A stretch of 64,000 nt of DNA from Lachnospiraceae bacterium. GTDB lineage: Bacteria > Bacillota > Clostridia > Lachnospirales > Lachnospiraceae. A model generated the notes under the pieces. The model made no database searches. It was not told where the DNA came from and worked only from the letters and a program-made list of their open reading frames with translations. Both the position numbers and the translations under genes were made by a program. Location: NCBI GenBank assembly GCA_016287095.1, contig JAEEVK010000003.1:21965-85964 (forward strand). The letters are read 5' to 3'. Of the stretch, positions 8,607 through 17,041 are shown in pieces; positions within the stretch are counted from its first letter, which is position 1, and each line of letters opens with the position of its first letter.

Positions 8607-10599
8607 ATTGCCAGAGCACGCTCTTTGCTGCTTCACCGTCTGCGAAAGGTCCGGGGATGGTGGAGAGACCTCTGTGGTTTCCGAGGAAGTCGCTGTCAAA
8701 TGTGATAGCTGTTCCGTCGGGATTCTCAAATCTCTGCTCGGGCTCGAATGCACATCCTAAGATATCACTTGTGATGATGCCGTCCCGGAAGTCCTTGAGA
8801 TATGTATAGAGATTGGTCTTTAAGGTATATTTGCCGTTTTTCTCAACAAGCTCAACCTTTATCTTGTTCTTCTTATTTTCAAAACCGTCTGTCTCATGCT
8901 TGCCGACTGCTGCTCCGTTAAAGTAAGCATTACCCTTAACCCATACAGGCAGATGTCCAAAATGAGCGGTAGCGAGTTTGCCCATATCAGGCTCCTTGGT
9001 CATATCGAACTGGCCGATCCACTCATCATATGAAGGGAATATGTCAAAGCAGGATGTACCAACTACTTCGTAATCGCTGGCCTGAGCGGTTCTCTTCTTA
9101 TCTGTAATAGGATAGTTCTGGACAAATATATTGTTGTAGATCCTGTCATCTCCGTGAAGTATGGTCATAAAGCCTGCAACCTCTGTCCTGTGACGGATAT
9201 GATAAGGTGTATATCTGGGTTCTCTCTGTCCGTTTACTATGCTGTCAACACCGGAATTGATAAGTCCGAATGAGCCGAGCATAAGGTTATGAACACATGC
9301 GATACCTTCGCTGGGGATAACAACTGATACCTTTGAAAGGAGTACATTGTTGTCGATAAGTGTGGGACCATGTCCAACCTCGATAAAGATATCGTTGGAA
9401 AACATAGCACCCTGTGCAGGCTTCCTGCCCTCAGGACGGAAGTTGTCATGCATAAGGTTCTGAGTGATACGTGCGCCCTGTGCTTCCCAGTCAAGCCATA
9501 CACCCATGATACAGTTGTGGATGTGGTTTCTCCTGATGGTTACATCTATAGCCGCATGGAGTTTTATACCTGCGGTTTCGGCTCCGCCTAACTGCTGGGA
9601 ATTACATACGTGGTGGATATGGCAGTCCTCGATAGTAGAGAAGACTCCGCCCATACGGCCTACGATACCTGTCTGCTCGCAGTGGTGAACCTCACATCTT
9701 CTGATAATATGACTCCCTACACGCTCCTTGAGCCAGCCGTGGAACTGACCGCGGCAAACAGCGTCACGCTCCATCTGGGTAGGGCTCTTAACCTGCTTTG
9801 TATAGAAGTACATATCATTTTCGGGATCCTTATATTTTCCGAGAGAGATACCGCAGCATCTGCTGTTGGAAACTTCACAGTCTTCGATGATCCAGCCCTT
9901 GCTCCAATGAGGTCCGATGAGACCGTCCTGGTAAGCAGCGGGAGGAGCCCATGTGGTAGCACCCTTAGTGATCACAAAGCCGGATACGGTGATATATCCC
10001 TTGCCGGGCTTATCGGGCATAAAGCAGTTGCGCCTTGCACTGATCTCAACCTTTTCCTTTGTGGGATCCATGCCCTTGAAATTAGCATAAAGTATGGTCT
10101 TGCCATCCTTCTGCTCGGTATACCATTTATACTTGGACTCTTCAAGGTTATATGCACAGGGATCTGACTCGCCTGCAAGACACTCTTTAAGAGATACGGT
10201 CTCATACATCATGAGGTCGTTAATAAATACGGCACCTGTATGTCTTACGGTAGGAGCGAAATACCAGTCACCGCAAACGAAAGTGGTGTATGGATTATAT
10301 GCTCCGAAGACTCCGTTATCAACCTCGGCTACCCAGGTATCACCTTTATATTTCTTCCAGTTTGAAAGTACTTCTGCACCTGTGATGATAGCACCCTTGA
10401 TCTTTTCCGAACGATAAACGATACGCTTGTCGGGAGTACCGCCGTTTACAGGGTTAACATACTCTCTGTAGATACCGGGAGCGACGATGACTTCATCACC
10501 GGGTCTTGCAACCTTGGCTGCATCGTTGATGTGACGGAAGGGCATATCTTTTGAGCCGTTACCATCCTTTGACGCATTTGCGTTTACATAAAAAATCAT
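8605..10599 (-). CDS. GH120 beta-xylosidase (parallel beta-helix)
   Basis: The 664 aa protein resembles, from memory, XylC of Thermoanaerobacterium saccharolyticum, the founding GH120 enzyme. Shared stretches include GLIGPHWSKGWIIED, AGIKLHAAIDV and GVWLDWEAQG. The family's nucleophile Asp and acid/base Glu are expected in WLDWEAQG and FIEVGHGP, and both motifs are intact. The N-terminus starts directly with YVNANASKDGNGSKDMPF and has no signal peptide, so it is cytoplasmic and would cut xylose from xylo-oligosaccharides. I start at 10599 because AGAAGGT lies 8 bases upstream; the longer ORF start at 10635 lacks an RBS. A structured leader lies in front. It could be mislabelled as a generic beta-helix protein by automated annotation. 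Confidence 0.92.
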   Translation of the reverse strand: MIFYVNANASKDGNGSKDMPFRHINDAAKVARPGDEVIVAPGIYREYVNPVNGGTPDKRIVYRSEKIKGAIITGAEVLSNWKKYKGDTWVAEVDNGVFGAYNPYTTFVCGDWYFAPTVRHTGAVFINDLMMYETVSLKECLAGESDPCAYNLEESKYKWYTEQKDGKTILYANFKGMDPTKEKVEISARRNCFMPDKPGKGYITVSGFVITKGATTWAPPAAYQDGLIGPHWSKGWIIEDCEVSNSRCCGISLGKYKDPENDMYFYTKQVKSPTQMERDAVCRGQFHGWLKERVGSHIIRRCEVHHCEQTGIVGRMGGVFSTIEDCHIHHVCNSQQLGGAETAGIKLHAAIDVTIRRNHIHNCIMGVWLDWEAQGARITQNLMHDNFRPEGRKPAQGAMFSNDIFIEVGHGPTLIDNNVLLSKVSVVIPSEGIACVHNLMLGSFGLINSGVDSIVNGQREPRYTPYHIRHRTEVAGFMTILHGDDRIYNNIFVQNYPITDKKRTAQASDYEVVGTSCFDIFPSYDEWIGQFDMTKEPDMGKLATAHFGHLPVWVKGNAYFNGAAVGKHETDGFENKKNKIKVELVEKNGKYTLKTNLYTYLKDFRDGIITSDILGCAFEPEQRFENPDGTAITFDSDFLGNHRGLSTIPGPFADGEAAKSVLWQ

Positions 10600-10617
10600 T
10601 TTAAATACCTTCTTCCT

Positions 10618-10727
10618 GCAGGCCTTTGTACGCATCTGCGATGTGCCTGCTTCATCACAGAAGAAAAGAAGAGATAGGGGTTGTTCCTATCTCTCTTATT
10701 ATAATATGTAAGTTAAGGGTTTTGCAA
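10618..10727 (-). promoter_or_regulatory. Promoter and structured 5' leader of the GH120 gene
   Basis: On the minus strand TTGCAA and TATAAT are 18 bases apart (10698-10727). The expected RNA start falls just before a stem of AGAGATAGG with CCTATCTCT (10670-10694), so the mRNA would begin with a hairpin. A second stem, GCAGGC with GCCTGC (10618-10650), lies just ahead of the RBS. The 5' hairpin could protect the mRNA or act in control; the sequence alone does not decide. Confidence 0.45.
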
Positions 10728-10796
10728 TAGAAATGAATCATTATTACAATATAGCACATTGATTAAACATTATATTTTTGCGTATGTAGAATTGTA

Positions 10797-10825
10797 TTGA
10801 CAAACCTTTGGACCATGACTAAAAT
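10797..10825 (+). promoter_or_regulatory. Promoter of the MIF-helicase operon
   Basis: A perfect TTGACA is followed after 17 bases by TAAAAT, 45 bases before the start codon of the MIF-like gene. Confidence 0.65.
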
Positions 10826-10870
10826 TGTATTTGTATAAGTTGATTTAAGTATTAGGAGGAGAGTTAAAAC

Positions 10871-11212
10871 ATGCCGTTTATAGATTCGAAAATAACTGTA
10901 GCTGTTGATGCAGCAAAGAAAGAAGAACTTAAGGCCGAGCTGGGAAAGCTCATGGCTACTTTACATAAGAGCGAGACTTATCTCATGGTAGGTATCGAGG
11001 ATAAATATGACCTCTGGTTAGGCGGAAAAAAACTTGAAAAAGGTGCTTACGTATCGGTAAGTCTGTATGGTAGTGCAGCTCCCAAGGATTTTTCTACCAT
11101 GACCGGACAGATATGTGAGGTATACAGCAGACTTCTCAGTATTCCCGGGGATGCTATCTATGTAACCTATCATCCGATAACCGACTGGGGCTGGAACGGG
11201 AGCAATTTCTAA
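10871..11212 (+). CDS. Macrophage migration inhibitory factor (MIF)-like tautomerase
   Basis: The 113 aa protein begins MPFID, so Pro-2 becomes the N-terminal catalytic proline after Met removal, as in MIF and phenylpyruvate tautomerase. It ends GWNGSNF, very close to the GWNNSTF end of animal MIF. The length matches the MIF subunit, which forms a trimer. There is no signal peptide. AGGAGGAG lies before the ATG. The next gene, a helicase, begins at the very next base, so the two are translationally coupled. A shared function with the helicase is not evident. The natural substrate of bacterial MIF-like proteins is not known. Confidence 0.88.
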   Translation: MPFIDSKITVAVDAAKKEELKAELGKLMATLHKSETYLMVGIEDKYDLWLGGKKLEKGAYVSVSLYGSAAPKDFSTMTGQICEVYSRLLSIPGDAIYVTYHPITDWGWNGSNF

Positions 11213-13804
11213 GTGGAAGTAAGTAATGAAGTAAAAAGAGTTGAATTATCCGTCAGAGATCTGGTTGAGTTTGCAGAGCGGAGCGGAGATATAGATAACC
11301 GTACTGCTCATACCGATCCGGATGCTATGCAGGAGGGGGCAAGGCTCCACCGCAAGATACAGAAGGAACAGGGAGCAGGTTACAGTGCTGAGGTTACCCT
11401 AAAATTTGAAAAGCAGGAAGAATATGATGGCGAGCAGATGATATTCGCCATCGAGGGACGTGCTGACGGTATATTTGAAGATCCGTTTGAAAATGCGGTT
11501 GCCAAGTTCTCAAAGGAATCTGTGATCCTTAAAGGACCGGACTCGGCAGACAGTTTATTCAACCTAAATACAGATTTTGACATAAATATCAGTTTCATTG
11601 ACGAAATAAAGACCACCTACAGAGATGTGGAAAAACAAACAGAGCCTGTGAAGGTACATCTTTCACAGGCTAAATGTTATGCTTATATATATGCAGGGCA
11701 GAATGATCTGGATAGGATTGGCGTAAGGATGAGCTATGCCAATCTGGAGGACGAGAAGAAAAAATATTTCTTTTATATATTTAAATATGAAGAACTGAAG
11801 GACTGGTTCGAGTCCATGATACACGAGTATGCCAAATGGATAGCATGGCAGATGAAATGGGAGAGAAAGAGAAATGCGAGTATAAAGCAGATTGATTTCC
11901 CGTTTGATTACAGGGAAGGACAGAAGGAACTGGCAGCAGGTGTATACAGGACCATTCTCAGAAAAAAGAAGCTCTTCCTGGAGGCTCCGACAGGTGTAGG
12001 AAAGACTATATCCACGGTATTTCCTGCAGTAAAGGCGATGGGCGAGGGCATCACATCAAAACTGTTTTACGGGACGGCCAAAACCATAGCAAGGACTGTG
12101 GCAGAGGAAGCCTTTAATATACTTATGGGGAAGGGCATGCAGTTTAAATGCGTGACTATTACCGCCAAGGAAAAGGTATGTGTACTGCCTAAGCCGGCAT
12201 GTAACCCCGATGACTGCCCGAGAGCCAAGGGTCATTTTGACAGGGTAAATGCCTGTGTATATGATATGCTTAACAACGAGGGCAGTATAACGAGGGAGCT
12301 TATCTTAAGCTATGCTGAGAAATATAATGTATGTCCTTTTGAGATGTGCCTTGATGTAACAACATGGGCGGATGCTGTCATATGTGATTATAACTATCTG
12401 TTTGATCCGAACGTATACCTGAGGCGTTTCTTTGCAGAAGGTATTGAAAAGGACTATGTGTTTCTGATCGATGAGGCACACAACCTGGTTGAGCGTGCCA
12501 GAGAGATGTACAGTGCAAGGCTGAAAAAAGAGGATTTCCTGTCAGTTAAAAAGATGGTCGGCAATGACGACTACAACCATAAAAGGCTGTCCGGAGCATT
12601 GGACAAATGTAATAAATACATGCTGGAGATAAAACGGCAGTGCGATGATTTTACAGTATGGGAGGATGTTGACTCCTTAGTGGATGTACTGCAGAAATTC
12701 ATGGGCATATACGAAGCTATGCCTGTGGGTTTTAAGGTTGATGACCAGGAGATGCTGTCGACGCTGTATCTTGATGTGAGGCATTTTATAAATATGTATA
12801 CCATAATGGACGGTAACTACAGCATTTATTCCGACTATTCGACGGATCAGACCTTTAACGTGACTTTATGCTGCATGGACCCTTCTAAGCCTTTAAAGGA
12901 TTGCCTGAAAAGGGGAAGAAGTGCTATTTTCTTTTCGGCTACCCTGATACCGGTTAAGTACTATATGGGACAGCTGGGCGGTTCGGATGAGGATTATGCG
13001 GTATATGCACCGTCTCCGTTTGATAAAAACAACCGCCTGATCATGGTAGCGAGAGATGTCAGCACAAAGTATACCAGAAGAAATAAGGCGGAATATGAGC
13101 GGATAGCCGGATACATCAGGGATTTTTCGACAGCTAAGCCCGGTAACTATATGGTATTTTTTCCTTCTTATAAGATGATGCTTGATGTGGCGGACTCTCT
13201 GAAAGAACTGATGGGAGACAAGCTGCAGGATATAAATATCCATCCTGAAGATACTCCGGAAAATGAAGATGATCTGTCTGAACATAAAATCTATCAGGCA
13301 ATGGAAGAGGAGATGTCAGTAAATCTGGAATCCGGCAAGTCTTACCTCTTACTCCAGATGCCCGGGATGGGTGAAAAAGAAAAAGAGACCTTCCTTAAGT
13401 GCTTTGATGAGGCAAATGAAGGTACGCTGATAGGTTTCTGCGTGATGGGCGGTATCTTTGGTGAAGGTATCGACTTGAGGGCTGAGAGGCTTATAGGTGC
13501 GGTCATCGTTGGGACCGGATTGCCTCAGGTATGCAATGAACGAGAACTCTTCAGAAACTATTTTGATGAAATAAACAACTCGGGGTTTGAGTATGCATAT
13601 CTTTATAACGGGATGAATAAAGTGTTGCAGTCAGCAGGGCGTGTTATAAGGACTTCTGATGACAGGGGGGCTATACTTTTGCTTGACGAACGCTTTGGCA
13701 CAGAGCAGTACAGAAAGCTCTTCCCCCAGGAGTGGTATCCTTTTGAGTACACTGATTCCGGTCAGATTGCTAAACAGCTTGACAGGTTTTGGAATAATGT
13801 GTGA
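11213..13804 (+). CDS. XPD/DinG-like DNA helicase fused to an N-terminal PD-(D/E)XK nuclease-like domain
   Basis: Residues about 60-190 carry a RecB/Cas4-like nuclease pattern: EGRADGIFED, then DEIKTTY, then HLSQAKCYAYIYA (D, E-x-K and Q positions). The helicase follows, with Walker A EAPTGVGKT near residue 260 and LIDEAHNL near 420. Four cysteines between residues about 320 and 385 (VCVLPKPAC, DDCPRA, NVCPFEMC) fit the XPD-type iron-sulfur cluster, and the C-terminal part has SAGRVIRTSDDRGAILLLDERF. Such fusions are likely DNA-repair enzymes acting on 5' ends. The start is a GTG immediately after the MIF stop codon, with GGGAG upstream. Confidence 0.9.
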   Translation: MEVSNEVKRVELSVRDLVEFAERSGDIDNRTAHTDPDAMQEGARLHRKIQKEQGAGYSAEVTLKFEKQEEYDGEQMIFAIEGRADGIFEDPFENAVAKFSKESVILKGPDSADSLFNLNTDFDINISFIDEIKTTYRDVEKQTEPVKVHLSQAKCYAYIYAGQNDLDRIGVRMSYANLEDEKKKYFFYIFKYEELKDWFESMIHEYAKWIAWQMKWERKRNASIKQIDFPFDYREGQKELAAGVYRTILRKKKLFLEAPTGVGKTISTVFPAVKAMGEGITSKLFYGTAKTIARTVAEEAFNILMGKGMQFKCVTITAKEKVCVLPKPACNPDDCPRAKGHFDRVNACVYDMLNNEGSITRELILSYAEKYNVCPFEMCLDVTTWADAVICDYNYLFDPNVYLRRFFAEGIEKDYVFLIDEAHNLVERAREMYSARLKKEDFLSVKKMVGNDDYNHKRLSGALDKCNKYMLEIKRQCDDFTVWEDVDSLVDVLQKFMGIYEAMPVGFKVDDQEMLSTLYLDVRHFINMYTIMDGNYSIYSDYSTDQTFNVTLCCMDPSKPLKDCLKRGRSAIFFSATLIPVKYYMGQLGGSDEDYAVYAPSPFDKNNRLIMVARDVSTKYTRRNKAEYERIAGYIRDFSTAKPGNYMVFFPSYKMMLDVADSLKELMGDKLQDINIHPEDTPENEDDLSEHKIYQAMEEEMSVNLESGKSYLLLQMPGMGEKEKETFLKCFDEANEGTLIGFCVMGGIFGEGIDLRAERLIGAVIVGTGLPQVCNERELFRNYFDEINNSGFEYAYLYNGMNKVLQSAGRVIRTSDDRGAILLLDERFGTEQYRKLFPQEWYPFEYTDSGQIAKQLDRFWNNV

Positions 13805-13879
13805 TAAAAAACAGTTGTAATATACTTATGTTCAAGATATAATAAAGTTATTATAAATTTATAAACATGTGGGGCGAAT

Positions 13880-15706
13880 ATGTACAAAAAAGTATTGGTA
13901 GCACTTACGGCAGTGATACTGCTTGGCTTACTTGCTGCGGTAGGAGTTTTTATATATGGGATGATTGCTGAGAAATATAAGGAAAGCGAAGTGAAGATGG
14001 AGCTTTCAAATTATTATAACGTGCCGGATGGTGAGGCACTGCTCATATTTGATGAGAAGATATTTGAAAAAACGGCTCTGTTTGTCGATGGGGAGCCTTA
14101 TCTTGACTTACCTACGGTAATAGATAAATATACCACATTGTTTATGTGGAGCCAGGAAGAGTATCGGATGTACTATACTACAGCATCCAAAGAGTATCTT
14201 ATAACTCCCGGAGATGTAAATATACTTGTTAACGAAGAAAGAATAACGACTTCGGTACCGGCAGTTATAATACAGAATGATACCATATATATATCGATGG
14301 AATTCCTCAAAGAATGCAGTAACATAACTTATAAGGTGTTTAATGATCCTGCCAGAGTACTTGTGACATACAGTCCCGATGAGTTCCTGTGTGTGACGGT
14401 TAATGAGGAGACCTCTATCAGGGTCAGCCAGGATATCAAGGCCGATTATCTGGAAAAGCTGCCTGCTGGAAGTGTAGTAAGGATAATAGAAGGCGGCGGC
14501 ATCCAGCAAAAGGGCTTTATAAAGGTAATGAGTGAGGATGGCGTAAGAGGCTATATCCTTCAGGAAAAACTGGACTGGGCTAACAGATATAATGTAGCTC
14601 CGACATTTAATGAGTTTACTGAAGAAGAGTATACACATATTTCATTACCGGAAAAGATTTTTCTTGTATGGCAGCTGGTATACAGCACCGGACATATCGA
14701 TGAGATGGTTTCATACATAGAAAAGAATCCCGAGGTTAATGTTGTTTCACCTACCTGGTTTTTTATGAACGGAGATAAGGGTGAGATTACATCCTACGGT
14801 GATCCGGATTATGTGACTGCGGCACATGAGCGAAGGGTAAATGTCTGGGCAGTATTAAAAAATGATACCATAGAGGGATCGTTTGACTGTGCAGAGGACA
14901 GCCACAAGGTATTCGCTACATATGAGACCAGACAAAGGCTGATACGTAATGTTATAGAAGCTGTAAAGAAATGCGGTGCAGACGGTATCAATGTGGATGT
15001 GGAAGGCCTGAATGTTGAGACCGGTATATACTTTGTCCAGTTTATAAGGGAACTGGGCTTTAAATGCAAGGATTACGGCATTGTTTTATCCATAGATAAT
15101 TATATCCCTGAGGATTATAATGCATTCTACAATATCCCTGAGCAGAAGAAAAATGCTGATTATATAGTCATTATGGGTTATGATGAGCATTATGCAGGCT
15201 CCGATGCGGGTTCTGTAGCTTCTCTTTCATGGTTTAAGTATGCCGCCGATCTTTCTCTTAAAAAATGCGGAGCCGAACAGATTATAATGGGTGTTCCTTT
15301 TTATACAAGGCTTTGGAAGGAAGTACCTGACGGGGACAGTGTAAAGACCTATTCCGAGAGGACTATGAACCTTATTGAGCAGGATGCTTTTGTGGCAGAA
15401 CTCGGTATAGAGCCTGAATGGAAGGAAAAGGTAGGCCAGTATTACTACGAATATAATAAAGAAGGTGCTACTTATAAGCTTTGGGCTGAGGAAAAGAAGT
15501 CACTTGCCTTAAAGGCTATGGTGATCGGTGAGAAAGAATTTAGCGGTACAGCTGCCTGGATGATGGGCGGAGATACCGATGGTCTGTGGACTGTGATCAA
15601 AAATGCGGTAAACGGTGATGTCACAGCTCTTATGGAGGATGAAAAGGAGATCGGTGTAAGTGATGATTCGGGAGATGACCTGGATCAGGATAATATAGGA
15701 CCTTGA
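13880..15706 (+). CDS. Membrane-anchored GH18-like glycosidase with SH3-type domain
   Basis: A single N-terminal membrane segment (residues 5-27) is not followed by a clear cleavage site, so the protein is probably anchored and outward facing. Residues about 45-170 resemble a copper-amine-oxidase-like N-terminal substrate-binding repeat. A bacterial SH3 domain follows (about 175-230, SIRVSQDIKADYLEKLPAGSVV). The C-terminal GH18 barrel (about 260-575) has DGINVDVEG, matching the DxxDxDxE signature with Asn in the second Asp position, as in YaaH-type spore-cortex proteins. It likely acts on peptidoglycan. The last 25 residues are acidic. mscS overlaps its stop region, so the two form an operon. 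Confidence 0.85.
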   Translation: MYKKVLVALTAVILLGLLAAVGVFIYGMIAEKYKESEVKMELSNYYNVPDGEALLIFDEKIFEKTALFVDGEPYLDLPTVIDKYTTLFMWSQEEYRMYYTTASKEYLITPGDVNILVNEERITTSVPAVIIQNDTIYISMEFLKECSNITYKVFNDPARVLVTYSPDEFLCVTVNEETSIRVSQDIKADYLEKLPAGSVVRIIEGGGIQQKGFIKVMSEDGVRGYILQEKLDWANRYNVAPTFNEFTEEEYTHISLPEKIFLVWQLVYSTGHIDEMVSYIEKNPEVNVVSPTWFFMNGDKGEITSYGDPDYVTAAHERRVNVWAVLKNDTIEGSFDCAEDSHKVFATYETRQRLIRNVIEAVKKCGADGINVDVEGLNVETGIYFVQFIRELGFKCKDYGIVLSIDNYIPEDYNAFYNIPEQKKNADYIVIMGYDEHYAGSDAGSVASLSWFKYAADLSLKKCGAEQIIMGVPFYTRLWKEVPDGDSVKTYSERTMNLIEQDAFVAELGIEPEWKEKVGQYYYEYNKEGATYKLWAEEKKSLALKAMVIGEKEFSGTAAWMMGGDTDGLWTVIKNAVNGDVTALMEDEKEIGVSDDSGDDLDQDNIGP

Positions 15707-15726
15707 CGGATAGGAGGGTGGATTAT

Positions 15727-16530
15727 ATGCAGAACTTTTTAGAGTATTTAAAACAGCTGGGTACTGATGTAGGACTAAAGATTCTCTTCGGCCTGGTAGT
15801 ACTGTTTGTCGGTATGAAACTGGCAAAATGGGTGGTTAAGCTGGTATCTAAAGGCAAAGGCTTTGGTAAACTGGAAGTAAGTGTTCAGAGTTTTCTGCTC
15901 AGTTTCATAAAGATTATCCTTTATGCGCTTGTTATAGCCAGCGCTGCTATCATCTGGGGTATTCCTACCACTTCGTTCCTTACTATTTTCACCTCGGCAG
16001 GCGTGGCTGTAGGTTTAGCTCTGCAGGGCGCATTAAGTAACTTCGCCGGCGGTCTGATGATCCTGATCTTTAAGCCTTTTAAGGTTGGGGACTTTATCGA
16101 GAACGGTGCAGTTATGGGTACGGTAAAGGATATTACTATCATCTATACCATACTTTATACTGTGGATAACAAGGTGGTTACGATACCGAACGGCACCTTG
16201 ACCAATTCTAATGTTATAAACTATTCTACTCTTCCTTCAAGACGTGTGGATATCAAGTTTAGTGCAGGGTACCATGATGATATTGAGAAGGTTAAGAGTG
16301 TGCTTATGGGCGTGGCTGAAGCTCATGAGAAGGTCTTAAAGGATCCGGCGCCTTTTGTAAGGCTTACCGCACAGGGTTCCAGCAGTCTTGATTATACCTT
16401 CAGAGTATGGTGTGCAGGTCCTGATTACTGGGATGTGTATTTTGATATGATGGAGCGTGTGAAGATGGCGTTTGATGAAAACGGTATCTCGATTCCGTTC
16501 CAGCAGGTGGATGTTCATATGGACAAGTGA
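15727..16530 (+). CDS. mscS: Small-conductance mechanosensitive channel, MscS family
   Basis: Forms a tension-gated pore that releases solutes on osmotic downshock. Three membrane segments are visible (about 15-35, 55-75 and 85-110). The pore helix TM3 is rich in Gly and Ala (AGVAVGLALQGALSNFAGG), then comes the beta domain with FKVGDFIENG and VVTIPNGTLTNSNVINYS. The ATG at 15727 follows AGGAGGG by 8-9 bases; the longer TTG ORF that overlaps the upstream stop lacks an RBS. It is co-transcribed with the wall hydrolase gene. A long inverted repeat begins 8 bases after the stop. Confidence 0.95.
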   Translation: MQNFLEYLKQLGTDVGLKILFGLVVLFVGMKLAKWVVKLVSKGKGFGKLEVSVQSFLLSFIKIILYALVIASAAIIWGIPTTSFLTIFTSAGVAVGLALQGALSNFAGGLMILIFKPFKVGDFIENGAVMGTVKDITIIYTILYTVDNKVVTIPNGTLTNSNVINYSTLPSRRVDIKFSAGYHDDIEKVKSVLMGVAEAHEKVLKDPAPFVRLTAQGSSSLDYTFRVWCAGPDYWDVYFDMMERVKMAFDENGISIPFQQVDVHMDK

Positions 16531-16537
16531 TTTTAGG

Positions 16538-16856
16538 TAACATTAGATAACGGCTGGGTGGAGTACCCGGTATGTTCTAAAACCCATTACCGCTTAGCAG
16601 GGATATACTAACGGTCATACTCTTATTACGGCTGCGGACGCTTGCAATCACTGCTGCTTCACAGCAGGTCATAAGGAATCTTCCCACTACTTCATAGTGG
16701 GCCCCTCCTTACGACATAGCATCGTATCAAAAATCAGTTTGGTAAACTGATTTTTGCCTTGCCTTCATATTCGTCTGACCGAAGTATATCCGCTGCACGC
16801 TTTATGGTTTTAGCCCATACCGGGTACTCCACCCAGCCTTGTTACTCTCTTTGTTA
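16538..16856. repeat. Long imperfect inverted repeat, about 320 bp, with internal hairpins (MITE-like or structured RNA)
   Basis: Two arms of nearly 80 bases pair almost throughout: 16538-16616 with 16777-16856. They include a perfect 23 bp block (16552-16574 with 16816-16838) and an inner block GGATATACT..CGGTC (16601-16616) with GACCG.AGTATATCC (16777-16791). Outer ends are TAACA and TGTTA. The 160-base centre holds three hairpins: CTGCTG/CAGCAG (16651-16667), CCCACTA/TAGTGGG (16683-16701), and a 12 bp stem with a 3-base loop (16729-16755). There is no ORF. It fills most of the mscS-asnS gap. It could be a non-autonomous mobile element or a non-coding RNA; no target duplication is clear. 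Confidence 0.75.
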
Positions 16857-16880
16857 TTCAATATACATTTTATATTTAAT

Positions 16881-16920
16881 TTTGAGGGTGAAACTGTCTG
16901 CGATGCAGACTGGTGAGGTG
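16881..16920 (+). repeat. Intergenic palindromic repeat, copy 1
   Basis: TTGAGGGTGAAACTGTCTGC, then a short loop, GCAGACTGGTGAGGTG. The core GTCTGC/GCAGAC hairpin and flanks match a second copy at 53824. The pattern resembles a small palindromic repeat common between genes in Clostridia (from memory). The 5' part of the outer stem is missing here. Confidence 0.6.
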
Positions 16921-16978
16921 TAAAAAGAGTAATATTCAGTATTGATAATAAAAATCAATGGAAAAATGCAAAAAAAAC

Positions 16979-17006
16979 TTGTAAAATCTTGAAAAGGTGG
17001 TATTAT
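16979..17006 (+). promoter_or_regulatory. Probable asnS promoter
   Basis: TTGTAA and TATTAT are 16 bases apart, 35 bases before the asnS start. An alternative, TTGAAA (16989) with TATCTT (17012), overlaps it. I looked for a T-box leader and found none. Confidence 0.45.
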
Positions 17007-17041
17007 TGTACTATCTTTTTTTTATCAGGAGGTATAGTTTT

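Noticed and set aside
16552-16600. T-box riboswitch before asnS
   Set aside because: GGGTGGAGTACCCGG looked like a T-box end, but the antiterminator motif and terminator are missing, and the sequence is part of the long inverted repeat.
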